Below are positions 10,345 through 20,935 of a stretch of DNA of 64,000 bases, piece by piece. The stretch covers positions 22,472,046 to 22,536,045 of the forward strand of contig JACGWO010000007.1 in assembly GCA_034509735.1 (NCBI GenBank), given 5' to 3'. The notes below the pieces were generated by a model that made no database searches, had not been told where the DNA came from, and saw nothing but the letters and a program-made list of their open reading frames with translations. The translations under genes and the position numbers were made by a program. Within the stretch, counting starts at the first letter, position 1; the number at the start of each line of letters is the position of its first letter. Source of the stretch: Sesamum alatum. Taxonomy: Eukaryota; Streptophyta; Magnoliopsida; Lamiales; Pedaliaceae.

Positions 10345-12559
10345 CCGGTTCGGTGTATAGGTCTAGGGTTTATGTGCGTTATAAGCATGAAACGTGAAAT
10401 TGGCATGTTTTTATTAAATCTTGATTTTCTTGATTTTAAAGCATGTCGTTTTTATTGATTTTGATTCGTGTGTATTTTCTGAATATTGGTATTTTTCGGT
10501 TTTTCTTGGAAAATGGGGTAAAAGTTACCGGACAAGTGAGACACCCGTGAAAATGTTAAAATTGAACGAAAAACGAAAAATAACGCAGCCGGCCAGCCGG
10601 GAGGGCTGGCCGCGTGCAGCCGCGCGCTGCCGGCAGGACAGACGCGCGCAGGCAAGGGAATCCTGCACGCGCCCACCCAGCCGGTCCCGCAGGGGCAGCG
10701 CGCAGCCAAGGAGACTGCGCGCCTGAGAGTCCGCGCGCGGACGGACTCTGGGCAGCGTCGCCAGGCGCGCGCGCACGCAGACGGAGGAGTCTCTGCTCGC
10801 GTACTGCGCATGGCGGGCCGGCAGCCAGCAGGCCAGCGCGCGCGCGAGGCAAGGGAGCCTGTGCGCGCGACGGCCTGCCGGAATGCCCGGGCCGCGCAGC
10901 GTGTTGCCGGCCAGGCGCGCGCGCGCATAGGCCCCTCCAGGCAACGCCTGCGCGCGCGCAGGGGCGGCAGGCTGAGCCTGCTGCCCTGTGCGCGCGCCGG
11001 CAGGTCGCTGCCAGCGGCGGCGGCGTCTGCTGCTAGGGTTTCAAAACCCTAGTAGTGTTTTCTTTTATTTTTTAATTATTTTCAGTTTTAATTTTGAATT
11101 AATTCTGAAAAAATTATTTTGTGGGTTCAATTATGCCTAATTTTCTAAAGACATTATTTTAGGAGTAAAATACATTGGATTTGGAATCCCGGGATTATTT
11201 TACTTAAATAATGAGGAAAGATTTTCCTAAAAACGGGAAAATCTTGTTACCAATATTTATGTTTTATTTTTCACACGTTACGCACATATTCATTTATTAT
11301 TTTGAATATTTATGATTGGGAATCATGTGTTGTTAAAGTACATTGTAATTGTATGATGGGATCATGTGATTATGTGTGTTGGATGGAAATGGATGATCAC
11401 GAGCCCTAGACCGAATGTATGGTTTATTTTCTGTTGGGCATGTGTGCCTCTTTTACTGCTTTCTCCTTCTCTCTTTCTAGTTGCCTTGGAATAATAAGGC
11501 ATTCTACCTCCCTCCTTATGTACTCCCCCCGGGTTTTTCGCTGGGGTTTCTTTTTTTATATGTAATGAGAGTAGAATAGGAGTGAGGTTTCTAATTTTGT
11601 AATTGGTGGAGAAAGAAGGAAGGACCACATGGAGAGCCCAGACGGGAGGTCCCTTGGAGTTTTCCATGAAGTGAAGAAAGAGAAAAGAGACCAAGGCCCA
11701 TCAGCATGATGATTGGGTTACTATTAATGTAATAGTATAGGACCAACCCTAGATTGACCATAGATCTACTGCGGGCTCAGTGGGTCGAATAGGATTCGGG
11801 CTCGTGATCATCCAACAGGGGCGTGCTAGGCTTTAATTTTGCATGTGGTTATGATGATGGATGAATGGGTTATTTATTTATCATATAACTACTATGGATG
11901 GTTTATTTACGCATTATGGTTGTATGTGTGAATGTGTATTTATGAGATCTCGGTCATTTACTACTCTCACATTGGTTGGACCAATGTCAAAATATTAGAC
12001 CCTAGACAAAGTGGATTTGAACTCTAGGAGTTTGTCCATGCCTTCCAATCCATGGCATAGTGAGGAAGCTGCTTTGGGTCAATAGCGTGGTCTCACGAGT
12101 TGTGGCACGTTATTGTACTTAAAGGAAGCTGCACTATGTCATGAACGAAAAATGGGCTGCTGTTACCTGTCTCACGAGTCGTGGGGGTACCAGTGGGTCT
12201 GTGGCTCGGTCGATTGGGTTGGGTCTAACGCCCAATTAACATGATTCGCTTGGAGTCCTCGAGATCATGTGAAAGGGTGAGGCAATAATCTTGGGAATCT
12301 CGTGGAACGAGAATGGTATGGAATACCTCCCACAGGATATTTTCCATGCGAATCGTAAAAGCGGGGTATGGGAAAAATCACTGTGGATCCCAAGCCCACT
12401 AGGAAAGGATTTCCCGAAATCACGTTTGAGAATACCGTGTTTTCGTATAAATAGTGGGAGGATTAAATGACTAAAGTCCATGCATTTAATTATTTTATCA
12501 AACCACCGTCTTTTATTTTCTGCTGATCGCGCGCTGTTTTCTAAAATGTAGATTTTAAA
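10345..12559 (+). other. Element A leader (untranslated, 2.2 kb)
   Basis: The leader runs from the PBS to the gag start. It contains a GC-rich island at about 10585-11035, dominated by gcgcgc runs, and then AT-rich sequence. From 11345 it shares blocks with the leaders of C, D and E: gagccctagacc, gtgcctctt, tgcgggctcagtgggtcg, repeated tctcacgagtcgtgg motifs, and a hairpin followed by tataaatagtgggagg (12418-12463). The long frames on both strands in the GC island have no homology to anything I recognise and are treated as non-coding. Confidence 0.75.
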
Positions 12560-13431
12560 ATGTCTAAGAACACACTTTCCACCACTCTTGAGACAAACAA
12601 ATTCAATGGAACAAATTACAACGACTGGTTGCGCAATCTCAGGATAGTCCTAGATTACGAGAACCAAGGCTACGTCATGGACGAGCCTCTCCCTAGGACC
12701 TTGCCGGAAGGATCCACGCCAGAAGAACGTGAGACGTTCGAGACTTGCATAAGGATAACCGGAAGGTCCGTAGCATCATACTTGCTTCGATGACCAATGA
12801 GATTCAGAAGCAATATGAAAGGCTAGACGATGTCCCTTCCATTATGGCTCGCCTTAAGGATTGCTATGCAGTCCCGGACCGGCGTACTAGGTATGTCGCG
12901 ACCAAGGCGTTCTTTGGAATGAAAATGATAGAAGGATCCTCTGTACAAGAGCACGGGGTTAAAATCCTTACCCTGGTGGAAAAGATCGAGGACCTAAAGG
13001 CAGGTCTCGATAATGAAACGTACATAGATGTGATCCTTCAGTCACTCCCACTCTCCTTTGACCAATTTATCGTCAACTACAACATGAACGCACTTGAGAA
13101 GGGCATTCATGAGTTGATCAATATGTTGGTGCAATACGAGGCAACGACTAAGAAGTCCACGCCTTCAGTATTGTTGGAGGTGCTTCAACTTCAAATACGA
13201 AAGGCAAGGGTGTCGAACATTGGAAGAAGAAGAAAGGGAAGGGAAAGGTCGTCAAAGCAGCTACGAACACTAAGAGTGTTCCCATTGCCAAATAGGGGAA
13301 AGGCAAAGGAAAGGGAAAGGTTGTCTCCAAGCAATAGTCGAAGGCATATGACATATGTATCAACTGCCGTGAGAAAGGGCATTGGAAGAGAAAGTGCCCC
13401 AAACTCTTCTCGAACCAAGGTATTTATGTGA
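12560..13431 (+). pseudogene. Element A gag (frameshifted)
   Basis: The start at 12560 reads MSKNTLSTTLETNKFNGTNY, the copia gag N-terminus shared with C, D and E. A one-base loss near 12751 moves the frame, which then continues with KVRSIILASMTNEIQKQYERL. A second shift near 13176 occurs in the basic linker. In the proper frame the linker also has two stops. The zinc knuckle CINCREKGHWKRKC is at 13356-13397 and keeps all four metal ligands. Gag would form the virus-like particle and bind the RNA, but this copy cannot yield a full protein. Confidence 0.9.
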
Positions 13432-13910
13432 TTGAGATTAATATGGTCACTAATTCTGCCTCTTGGGTATTAGATACCGGCTGTGGAGCTCACATTTGCA
13501 ATGACTTGCAGGTGTTGAAAAGAAGCAGAAAACTGGGTAGCGGGGACATGATCCTGAAGCTTGGGAATGGCAAGGCCATCTCGGCAGAAGCAGTAGGATC
13601 TGCCACTCTAGTGATTAGTGATAGTATTAGCATAGATTTAGAGCAAGTTTATTTTGTACCTAGTATGATTAAAAAAATCATTTCCATTCCATTGTTGGAC
13701 AATAGTGGTTATGAGTTTAGAATCAATAAAAATTGCTTTTATTTGATGAGGTGTGGAATTGCTCATCTACTTGGTACATTGCATAACGGACTCTATATCT
13801 TGCAACAAACGAATATCGTCCTCAATGCACAACACAAACGGAAATTAGATAATAACAGGAACGCAGGACTGTGGCACGCTAGGCTAGGTCACATATCCAA
13901 GATAGGATGA
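13428..13910 (+). pseudogene. Element A protease and pre-integrase region
   Basis: The frame reads SASWVLDTGCGAHICNDLQ. The aspartic protease triad Asp-Thr-Gly is intact at 13473-13481. Further on, LYILQQTN and LWHARLGHISK are the GAG-pre-integrase region, with the histidines of the HHCC zinc site. A one-base loss at about 13903 ends this frame and moves the integrase into the next one. The protease would process the polyprotein in the particle. Confidence 0.9.
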
Positions 13911-15006
13911 AAAGGTTGGTAGACTCAAAGAACCTAGAGGTTGGGGACTTGAGCGATCTACCAACTTGTGAATCCTATCTAAGAGGGAAAATGACTAAGA
14001 AGCCCTTTGTAGGACAAAGCAGGCTTGCCACAGGTCTGTTGGACTTGGTCCATACAGATGTATGTGGGCCACTAAGGACGCAGGCCCGAGGTGGGTTTTC
14101 CTACTTCATAACCTTTACTGATGATCATTCACGGTATGGTTATGTTTACCTGATGAGGTACAAGTCTAAAGCTCTTGAGAGGTTTAAAGAATTCAGACTT
14201 GAAGTGGAGAACCAAACCAACTGCAAAATTAAAGTCCTACGGTCAGACCGAGGCGGTGAATACCTTAGTACGGAGTTCCTAGATTATCTAAAAGAACATG
14301 GTATAATATCAGAATGGACACCTCCAGGAACACCATACTTAAATGGTGTCTCTGAAAGGAGGAATCGAACCCTGTTGGACATGGTTCGGTCCATGATGAG
14401 TTGTTGAATTTGGCGCCTGAAATATGGCACGACAAGCCTGCGTCCTACAACTACTTGAAAGTGTGGGTTAGCCCCGCATACGTCAAGAGGTTAGTGGGAG
14501 ATAAGTTAGAATCCAGGTCTAGCTTATGCAGGTTCATTGGATACCCTAAAGAAACTGCGGGTTATTACTTTTATGACCCCTTGGAACAAAAGGTCTTTGT
14601 TTCAAGAAATGCAGTATTCTTGGAGCAAGGCTTCCCGGAGGATATCCAACCTGATGAGCTGATCCTTGAGGAATCAAGTGATCGAATCCAGCCATCAGAG
14701 GTAGCCACGGAACCCTCACTTAGAGGATTCAGGATAGACAGCCGAAGGGCTGACCAACCTCGAGAGGTCCAACATGCTAGGCATGAAGGACAGCCTCAGG
14801 AACAGCCAGCCCCGGTTCCTGAACCACCGGCTCCGATACAGTCAACGCCCACAGTCACCAGTGACGTTCCCGTTCTCCGTAGGTCCACTAGAGAGTCCAG
14901 ACCTCCAGTGAGATATGGCTTTCTAGGTGCGACCGATCATTTGGATAACGATCCTAAGACTTATGGAGAAAGCAATGTCAGACATCGACTCCGGGAAATG
15001 GCTTGA
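13907..15006 (+). pseudogene. Element A integrase and linker to RT
   Basis: Catalytic residues are Asp at 14057-14059 (HTDVCGP), Asp at 14246-14248 (SDRGGEYL) and Glu at 14354-14356 (NGVSERRNR). The last two are 35 residues apart, as in the D,D35E integrases. The zinc site is damaged: CESC of relatives reads CESY. Two small deletions near 14401-14420 remove about 18 and 9 residues found in D. The frame then carries KVWVSPAYVKRL and a proline-rich linker ending in DVPVLRRSTRESRPPVRYG. A frameshift near 14972 leads into RT. Confidence 0.9.
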
Positions 15007-16529
15007 GGCCATGAAAGCCGAAATGGACTCCATGAGCGAGAACCAAGTTTGGAGTCTTGTAGATCCATCGAAAGGTGTTAAGCCAGTGGGCTGTAAGTGG
15101 GTCTATAAGCGCAAACTTGGCGTTGATAGAGAAGTCACAACTTTTAAGGCTAGGCTTGTAGCTAAGGGATACACTCAACGACCCGGGATCGATTTTGAGG
15201 ATACCTACTCGCCAGTAGCCATGGCTAAGTCCATTCGGATCCTGCTCGCCATAGCGGCATGGTATGACTATGAGATATGGCAGATGGACGTGAAAACGGC
15301 CTTCCTCAACGGTTTCGTTGAAGAAGAGATCTATATGGATCAGCCGGAGGGTTTCACGGTCACTGGAGAAGAACAGAAAGTCTGTCGTCTCCAGAAGTCC
15401 ATCTATGGCCTCAAACGAGCCTCCCGAAGTTGGAACATTCGCTTTGACGAAGTAATACGGGGGGTATGACTTCATCAAAAACGAATCCGACCCTTGTGTA
15501 TACAAGAAGGTCAGTTGGAGCTCAATTGTGTTCCTAGTGCTTTATGTGGATGACATTCTGCTCATTGGTAATGACGTTAGAATGTTAGGAAACACAAAAG
15601 CATGGTTGTCAACCCAGTTTTCCATGAAGGACTTGGGTGAAGCCTCCTACATCCTAGCCATCCAGATTGTCAGGAACAGATCTAAAAGGATGTTAGGACT
15701 CACCCAAAACTCGTATATGGAGAAAGTCCTAAAGAGATATCGAATGGACAACTCCAAACGAGGATTCCTTCCCATGAGGCATGGGATCAAGTTGTCCAAG
15801 AAGCAGTCCCCACAGACTGATGAGGAACTTGAAAGGATGAAAGTCATCCCCTATGCTTCTGCCATAGGTAGCATCCAATATGCGGTCCACTGCACTAGGC
15901 CTGACATTGCATACGCTTTGAGCGTGACAAGCAGATATCAGTCCTGCGCAGGAGAGACACATTGGAATGTTGTTAAGGGCATCCTTAAGTACCTAAGGAG
16001 GACTAAGGAAATTTTCCTAGTCTATGGCAATGGAGAACTAATTCTGGAAGGCTTTAGCGACGCTAGCTTCCAGTCTGATGACGATGATGCCAAGTCTCAA
16101 TCGGGGTACGTATTCAAACTCAATGGAGGAGTAGTAGCTTGGAAAAGTTCCAAGCAAGCAACCATTGCTGACTCCACCACAGAGGCTGAATACATAGCAG
16201 CTTCAGAAGCTGCTAATGAAGCGGTTTGGATGAGAAACTACATCCAAGGGTTGGGTGTGGTGCCTAGCATCGCCGAGCCTATTGTCATCTTCTGTGATAA
16301 CAACGGAGCAATAGCGCAAGCAAAGGAACCGAGATCTCATCATCGTTCCAAACACATTCTTAGACGTTACCATCTTCTTAGAGAAATCGTAGGAAGAGGT
16401 GACGTCCGGATGGACCGAGTCAACTCAGCAGACAACACAGCAGATCCGCTGACAAAGCCCATCTCGCAGAGCGCTCATACGCAACATCTTAAGAAGATGG
16501 GGATTAGACATATGGGCGATTGGCTTTAA
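14927..16529 (+). pseudogene. Element A reverse transcriptase and RNase H
   Basis: RT motifs in order are VGCKWVYKRKL, FKARLVAKGYTQ, QMDVKTAFLNGFVEEEIYMD (first catalytic Asp at 15287-15289) and LYVDDILLIG (YVDD at 15543-15554). An extra G in the G6 run at 15461-15466 breaks the frame between them. RNase H follows with GFSDASFQSD, AEYIAASEA, IFCDNNGAIA and NTADPLTKP, ending at 16529. Apart from the frameshift the catalytic residues look complete, so this is one of the better-preserved RT-RH regions in the window. Confidence 0.92.
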
Positions 16530-16530
16530 A

Positions 16531-16545
16531 GGTCAAGTGGGAGAT
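16531..16545 (+). other. Polypurine tract of A
   Basis: ggtcaagtgggagat lies directly before the 3' LTR start TGTTAG. The same tract is found before the 3' LTR in D (62200-62214) and, antisense, in C and G. It primes plus-strand DNA synthesis. Confidence 0.85.
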
Positions 16546-17200
16546 TGTTAGAATAGGTGACCATGTAAGCCAATTTTGGCAGGAATATATAACCTATGTC
16601 TAGACAATTTCTGGTGTTTGATAAAAACATTTATGAATAAAGAAGTGAAAATTCATATGGCAATACTTTGTTTACGTTCACTTATATCTGCATTTACATT
16701 TATGTTCACTACGCAAACAAAGCTCACGGACTGAAAATCGATTTCTTGGGTTTGGGACTACGCTTGAAGGTAGGTCCATGAAATCAGTCTTACCGAATCA
16801 GTCCGCAAATCTCCAAGTCAAGGAATCCCGAAAATGGGTACCGGGATTCCCTTTGAGACTTGCACTAAGCATCTGCTATCGTATTTCATCGACGGGTGAC
16901 GAAGGTCGTCTAAGCAGTCTTAGTGGGTCAGCATGCTAGGAAGCAGCTGACTGAGGTGACTCGCGGGAACCGTCTTACGGAGGACCTTGAGTATGGTCAG
17001 CAAGGTATGACGTGTATTCCCGGTTCCAACGGTACAGGCCAAGTCCTTTGACTTGAGGAACTGCTGAGTTCACCTGTGCATCAGGTCTGTATCTTAGATA
17101 TGGTGAGAGATTGCCAAAATACTCTTGAGTAGTCATAAGCCATGTCTAGTGCAGCTCGGGTGTACAAAGTGACAGTATTTTCCAAGAAAGGATCTGTCTC

Positions 17201-17220
17201 CTGTCAAAAGGTATTGACAG
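17201..17220 (+). promoter_or_regulatory. Conserved ctgtca...tgacag hairpin in LTRs
   Basis: ctgtca, eight variable bases, then tgacag. Equivalent pairs occur in other type I LTRs (8664-8683, 59794-59813), type II (42803-42818, and antisense in C) and type III (28266-28282; also the foreign block near 9760). The stem is constant while loop sequence and length differ. Confidence 0.55.
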
Positions 17221-17953
17221 TTGAGTCTCATGTACGCTCTGTGTCTTGTCCCTAAAATCTGTGGCCACAGTAACTGAACAGAAGGGAAGGTTTCCCTTGC
17301 GGTGTTTAGTAAGGACAGATCGACATTTAGGTCCAAAATGGGTACCTGCTTTTTCTGTGCCCTAGACTCTAAGTGATGAGACCGAAGACAGAAGGACAAG
17401 TGTACTGTTAGAGCCTAAATGTTCATCCCCAATTATTTCACCTAGTCTCTAGTGCCATGGACCGTTGCTAGATGGCCACCCATGGTAACGGACGGATTCT
17501 AGGAATCCGACCAAGTCTAGCTGAAAGGTGAACCTAAAGAGTCACACACTATCCACACACACTTACTATTTAATTTGGAATTAAATATTGGAGTAAAGGA
17601 ATGATTAAATTAGATTTAATCGGGTCCTATATTTTCTTGGAGAAATTAATTCCTTCTATTTGATAAAGGGAATTAAATTAATAAATAGGATTTATTAAAG
17701 GGTTGATTTAATGGGCTTAGAATAAATATTAATATTTATTTATTATATTTATTTTTAGCCTTTTGGAATATTTAATGGGATTTAAATATTCCATTAAATT
17801 AAAATCAACGGTTGAGATGGAATGGGGAGATGGAAGGCTAGGATTTGTTTGACTAGGTCAAACACTAGTTTGACTAGGACTTTGACTAGGCCAAAATCCT
17901 AGACAAATTAGAGTTCTTAGAGTAGGAGTTTAAAGAGGATTAAACTCCTCCTC

Positions 17954-17961
17954 TATAAATA
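17954..17961 (+). promoter_or_regulatory. TATA box and CT-rich tract, type I LTR
   Basis: tataaata is followed about 65 bases downstream by a tract of cctctctcccctctctctc type (18026-18073). A pyrimidine patch near the start site is common in plant promoters. The same pair occurs in the solo LTRs around 35250-35365 and 60532-60650. Confidence 0.6.
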
Positions 17962-18542
17962 CCTCTAGCTTCAAACTTTTTGATGATGATGAAATTCCAA
18001 CACACACACAACACACACATAATTTCGGCCTCTCTCCCCTCTCTCTCGTCCGCCCTCTCTCTCTCCACTCTCCAAGAAAAATATTTTCTAGTTCTTTGGT
18101 TCTTGGAACATTAGAACTTAGATGAATCAATACCGTTAATTGATAACGTGTTGTTGATTCATCCACTCCAAAATATACACTTGTTCGTTGCTAGCACGAC
18201 GTGCAAGATACGTGGGTGGATCGTGTGTCACGATTTGGAGGGTCTCAAGAACGAGATCTCGGTGCAAAACGGGGAACAACGCGTGTAGCCGTTGAAGAGA
18301 AAAACGACAACGGGTAGGTCTCGTTTTATTTTTCGTCTCTCTTTATTTTCAACTCTATGGCCTCCATGATTTCTTTACATGTTGTTTAATCATGAGATAC
18401 ACCAAACACCCGGGAATCTCAAGGGTACACCCCTTGAGCGTGTTCTTTTATTATTAAAAGCATGCTTTTAATTTTTGTATGTTATTTTATATCGCGCTTC
18501 CGCATTCGCGCAATTCCCGGGACGATCCACCGATTCCTTTCA

Positions 18543-18547
18543 TGAAG
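18543..18547. repeat. Target site duplication of element A (right), tgaag
   Basis: These five bases are identical to 8006-8010 and directly follow the LTR end. Confidence 0.9.
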
Positions 18548-19548
18548 TGTTATGGAGACTAGAGTGAATATGGGGTTGCCCCACAAGCGCGCTGCCACCG
18601 CCCGCCCGGCCCGGCTCAGGCTCAGGCGTAGGCGTGGGCGTTAGGGCGAATGTCTCAGTCTCAGTATTTATCTTTTTTCCATCAAAAATTATTTGGATTT
18701 ATCTGGATATTAATTTTATCAAAAATCTTCAAAGCTTCGATTTTTCAGTCTTAAAATTGTGTTTAAGTGCTATTAAAATCAGGTTTATAACCTGAAACTT
18801 TTGAATAGAAAAATCTCTTTTTCTTTTCAAATTTCTGGCGGTTATGGCTGAATCAGCTTAATGGCCGGATTTACGACCTGTTTTAAAGGTGATTAAAACC
18901 TGTTTAATGTTGTAAATTGATGGCTAATTTTTCAGCCTATAAAAGGCTGAAAAATGCTCACTTTAAAATAGACGAAAAACGGCAATACATACACTTGCCT
19001 CTCTCAAAAATTGCTCTTGGGTTTTACAGATCTGAGTTCAGTTTTCATAAGGCTACTGAGTGTTGTTTCGAGGTGTTCTTCGGTAAAAGTGCATACCTTA
19101 GAACTGAAATCGTCTTTTCCTGGAAGAAGTTGCGTAGTACCCTTGTGCACATTTGGTACGGGATGTATAATTTCTTCAAGCCAAGCAGATTATATGTGTG
19201 ATTCGGTTTGTTCATATCATTGGACTGAGAATTGTTACGATACAATTCTCATTGTAAGTTTTACTTTATCGCTATAACAGTATTTCTAACTGTTTCGTAT
19301 ATTTTGGTTCCAACGTGTTTTTTGTGTTTTGGTTTCAAAACTGTTTGTAAAACCTGATTGTTATTTCAAAATGATTACGACGATTGTCTATTTGACAACT
19401 TGTTTTTTCAACAATCTTGAAGAAATTATAGGTTTTGAAAAATCAGGTTTTTCCGTTGGAATGAAAACAGTTACTGTTTTGCGGTTGTAAAAATTTTGAT
19501 TTTAATTTTTAAAATCTGTGATTTACTTTCTGCTTCTTAATTATTAAA
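18548..19548 (+). repeat. Element F 5' LTR second part and leader
   Basis: The sequence continues the LTR interrupted at 8010. It begins tgttatggagactagagtg and has a GC-rich patch at 18580-18640. A TATA box (tataaaa, 18938-18944) sits as the loop of a perfect 10-base inverted repeat (18928-18937 and 18945-18954). A second perfect inverted repeat, gagaattgt/acaattctc, is at 19227-19250. The LTR end and PBS could not be identified; the rest up to the gag start at 19549 is leader. Confidence 0.5.
18938..18944 (+). promoter_or_regulatory. TATA box within a palindrome (element F)
   Basis: tataaaa is flanked by tttttcagcc and ggctgaaaaa, which are perfect reverse complements. The position, upstream of the leader, fits an LTR core promoter. 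Confidence 0.55.
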
Positions 19549-20403
19549 ATGGCCGATGCAATTTCCATCATTATTCCGATCACCCCAAAAGTCGACTTAT
19601 CCGAGATGCCGGAAATGTTTTCGGGCTAGTTTTTCAAACGTTGGCAACAACGAATGAAAATATGGCTGACAATGAAAGGACTTTTGTCGGTTATTCAAGT
19701 GACTTGCCCTGTACCAACTGAAACCGATCCTAAGACAGCTGAGATTGCTCAGTGGACCGAGAGGGATCAAATAGGCAGATGAGCTATTTTGTCAGCGATG
19801 TCAAATACGCTCTTTGATGTCTATTGTTCCGATTCTTACACTGCAAATTCGTTGTGGGATGAGTTGGACAGGAAATATAATACTGAAGAGCAAGGGCTCG
19901 AAAAGTATTCTATTTCCAAGTTCATGAGGTATCAGATGGTCGAGGGAAGGTCTGTAACTGAACAGATGCATGAGATTATCAACCTTGAGCACTCTCTGTC
20001 TGATGCTGAAATGAAGCTTCTCGAGAAATTTCTGGTCATGGCCATAGTGGATAAATTTTCCAAGTCTTGGGAAAGCTTTGGCATGACAATCAAGCATCAG
20101 AAAGGGAGAATATCTCTGAACGATCTTATGGTCACGATAAGCATTGAGGAAGAGCACAAGAACCAGACCCACAAGATGTTGGTTGAGCATCATCCAATGA
20201 CCAATTTAATAATCGGGAAAAAAAAAGTGAATAAGGTTAACCCGAACTAAAAAATCATCGATAAAGGCAAAGGCAAAGCCGTCAAAAACAAGAAACCAAA
20301 AGCAAGCAAACTTTGTTGGAACTGTGGGCAGGTGGGACACTGGGCTAAGGACTGTCCTAATAAAAAGACCAAGTCTGGGCAGGCAGCTGTCAACATGGTT
20401 GTA
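19549..20403 (+). pseudogene. Element F gag
   Basis: The frame from 19549 reads MADAISIIIPITPK, then FKRWQQRMKIWLTMK, LWDELDRKYNTEEQ and ISIEEEHKNQ. This is a copia gag of a different lineage from A, C, D and E. It is broken by in-frame stops at 19627, 19780 and 20248 but otherwise stays in one frame to the zinc knuckle CWNCGQVGHWAKDC (20314-20355, all ligands kept). Confidence 0.88.
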
Positions 20404-20416
20404 GGAGGAACTAGCA

Positions 20417-20935
20417 ATGCTAGCACCTCAGGAGCAACTAAGGTATGTTTCTGTACAACCCGAACTCCTTACTATCTATGAACCATTTGATTGGTTGATT
20501 GACACTGGCACAAATCTGCATGTCTGTGCTGATAAATCACTATTTCTGTCTTATCAGACCATCAATGGAAGAATAGTAAGCATGGGGAACTCCAATACAG
20601 CTAAAGTACTTGGGATAGGAAGCGTGGACTTGAAGTTTCCTTCAGGGCGCATTCTGTCGTTCCAAAGAGTTCACCATGTACCTACTGTTAGGAGAAACAG
20701 TATCAGTGGTTCTGTAATAGTTAGTGAGGGATATGAATTATCCTTTAAATTTAATAAAGTGATCATTCAACATTTTGGTGTTTTTGTTGGCAAAGGATAT
20801 CTGTCCGATGGGTTATTCAAAATTCGAGTTGATAGCAGTGATATTGCTGAATCTGATTTTATTGTTTTGAATATCGAATCTACTTCTTTGTGGCATAGTA
20901 GATTAGGTCAATTAAGTTTGGGTTCAATCAAATGA
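20417..20935 (+). pseudogene. Element F protease and pre-integrase region
   Basis: The frame reads FDWLIDTGTNLHVCADKS, with the protease triad Asp-Thr-Gly at 20501-20509, then MGNSNTAKVLGIG, and ends with LWHSRLGQLSLGSIK at the pre-integrase zinc site. It stops at 20935 and the integrase resumes directly at 20936. Confidence 0.88.

Larger units (their letters stand above)
8011..18542 (+). mobile_element. Complete Ty1/copia retrotransposon A (10.5 kb)
   Basis: Two type I LTRs (8011-10331 and 16546-18542) flank a tRNA-Met-type PBS, a 2.2-kb leader, gag, protease, integrase, reverse transcriptase, RNase H and a polypurine tract. The order gag-PR-INT-RT-RH defines Ty1/copia. The five-base duplication tgaag on both sides shows a true insertion, into the 5' LTR of element F. 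Aligned parts of the two LTRs differ at only a few percent of positions by eye. The coding region has at least six frameshifts or stops and two small deletions, so the element is not autonomous. Its 5' LTR carries a foreign block (9485-10130). Confidence 0.95.
16546..18542 (+). repeat. Element A 3' LTR (type I, 1997 bp)
   Basis: It starts TGTTAGAATAGG and ends cctttca, followed by the target duplication. It contains the ctgtca/tgacag hairpin (17201-17220), the conserved ctagtctctagtgcc block (17442-17490), a TATA box at 17954-17961, a CT-rich tract at 18026-18073, and an inverted repeat gatgaatcaa/ttgattcatc at 18121-18163. It is the intact reference for the mosaic 5' LTR. Confidence 0.93.

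Noticed and set aside
10421..11052. Several overlapping open frames of 80-158 codons on both strands of the GC-rich leader
   Set aside because: They exist on both strands and in many frames because stops are rare in GC-rich DNA. The products are low-complexity Ala/Arg/Pro and differ completely between copies.
14978..15505. 175-codon frame antisense to element A reverse transcriptase, and a similar one at 58723-59160
   Set aside because: They are shadows of the RT coding strand, in the antisense frame.
16530..16545. Search for an envelope-like frame between RNase H and the 3' LTR in A, C and D
   Set aside because: The polypurine tract follows the RNase H stop directly, so there is no room for another gene.
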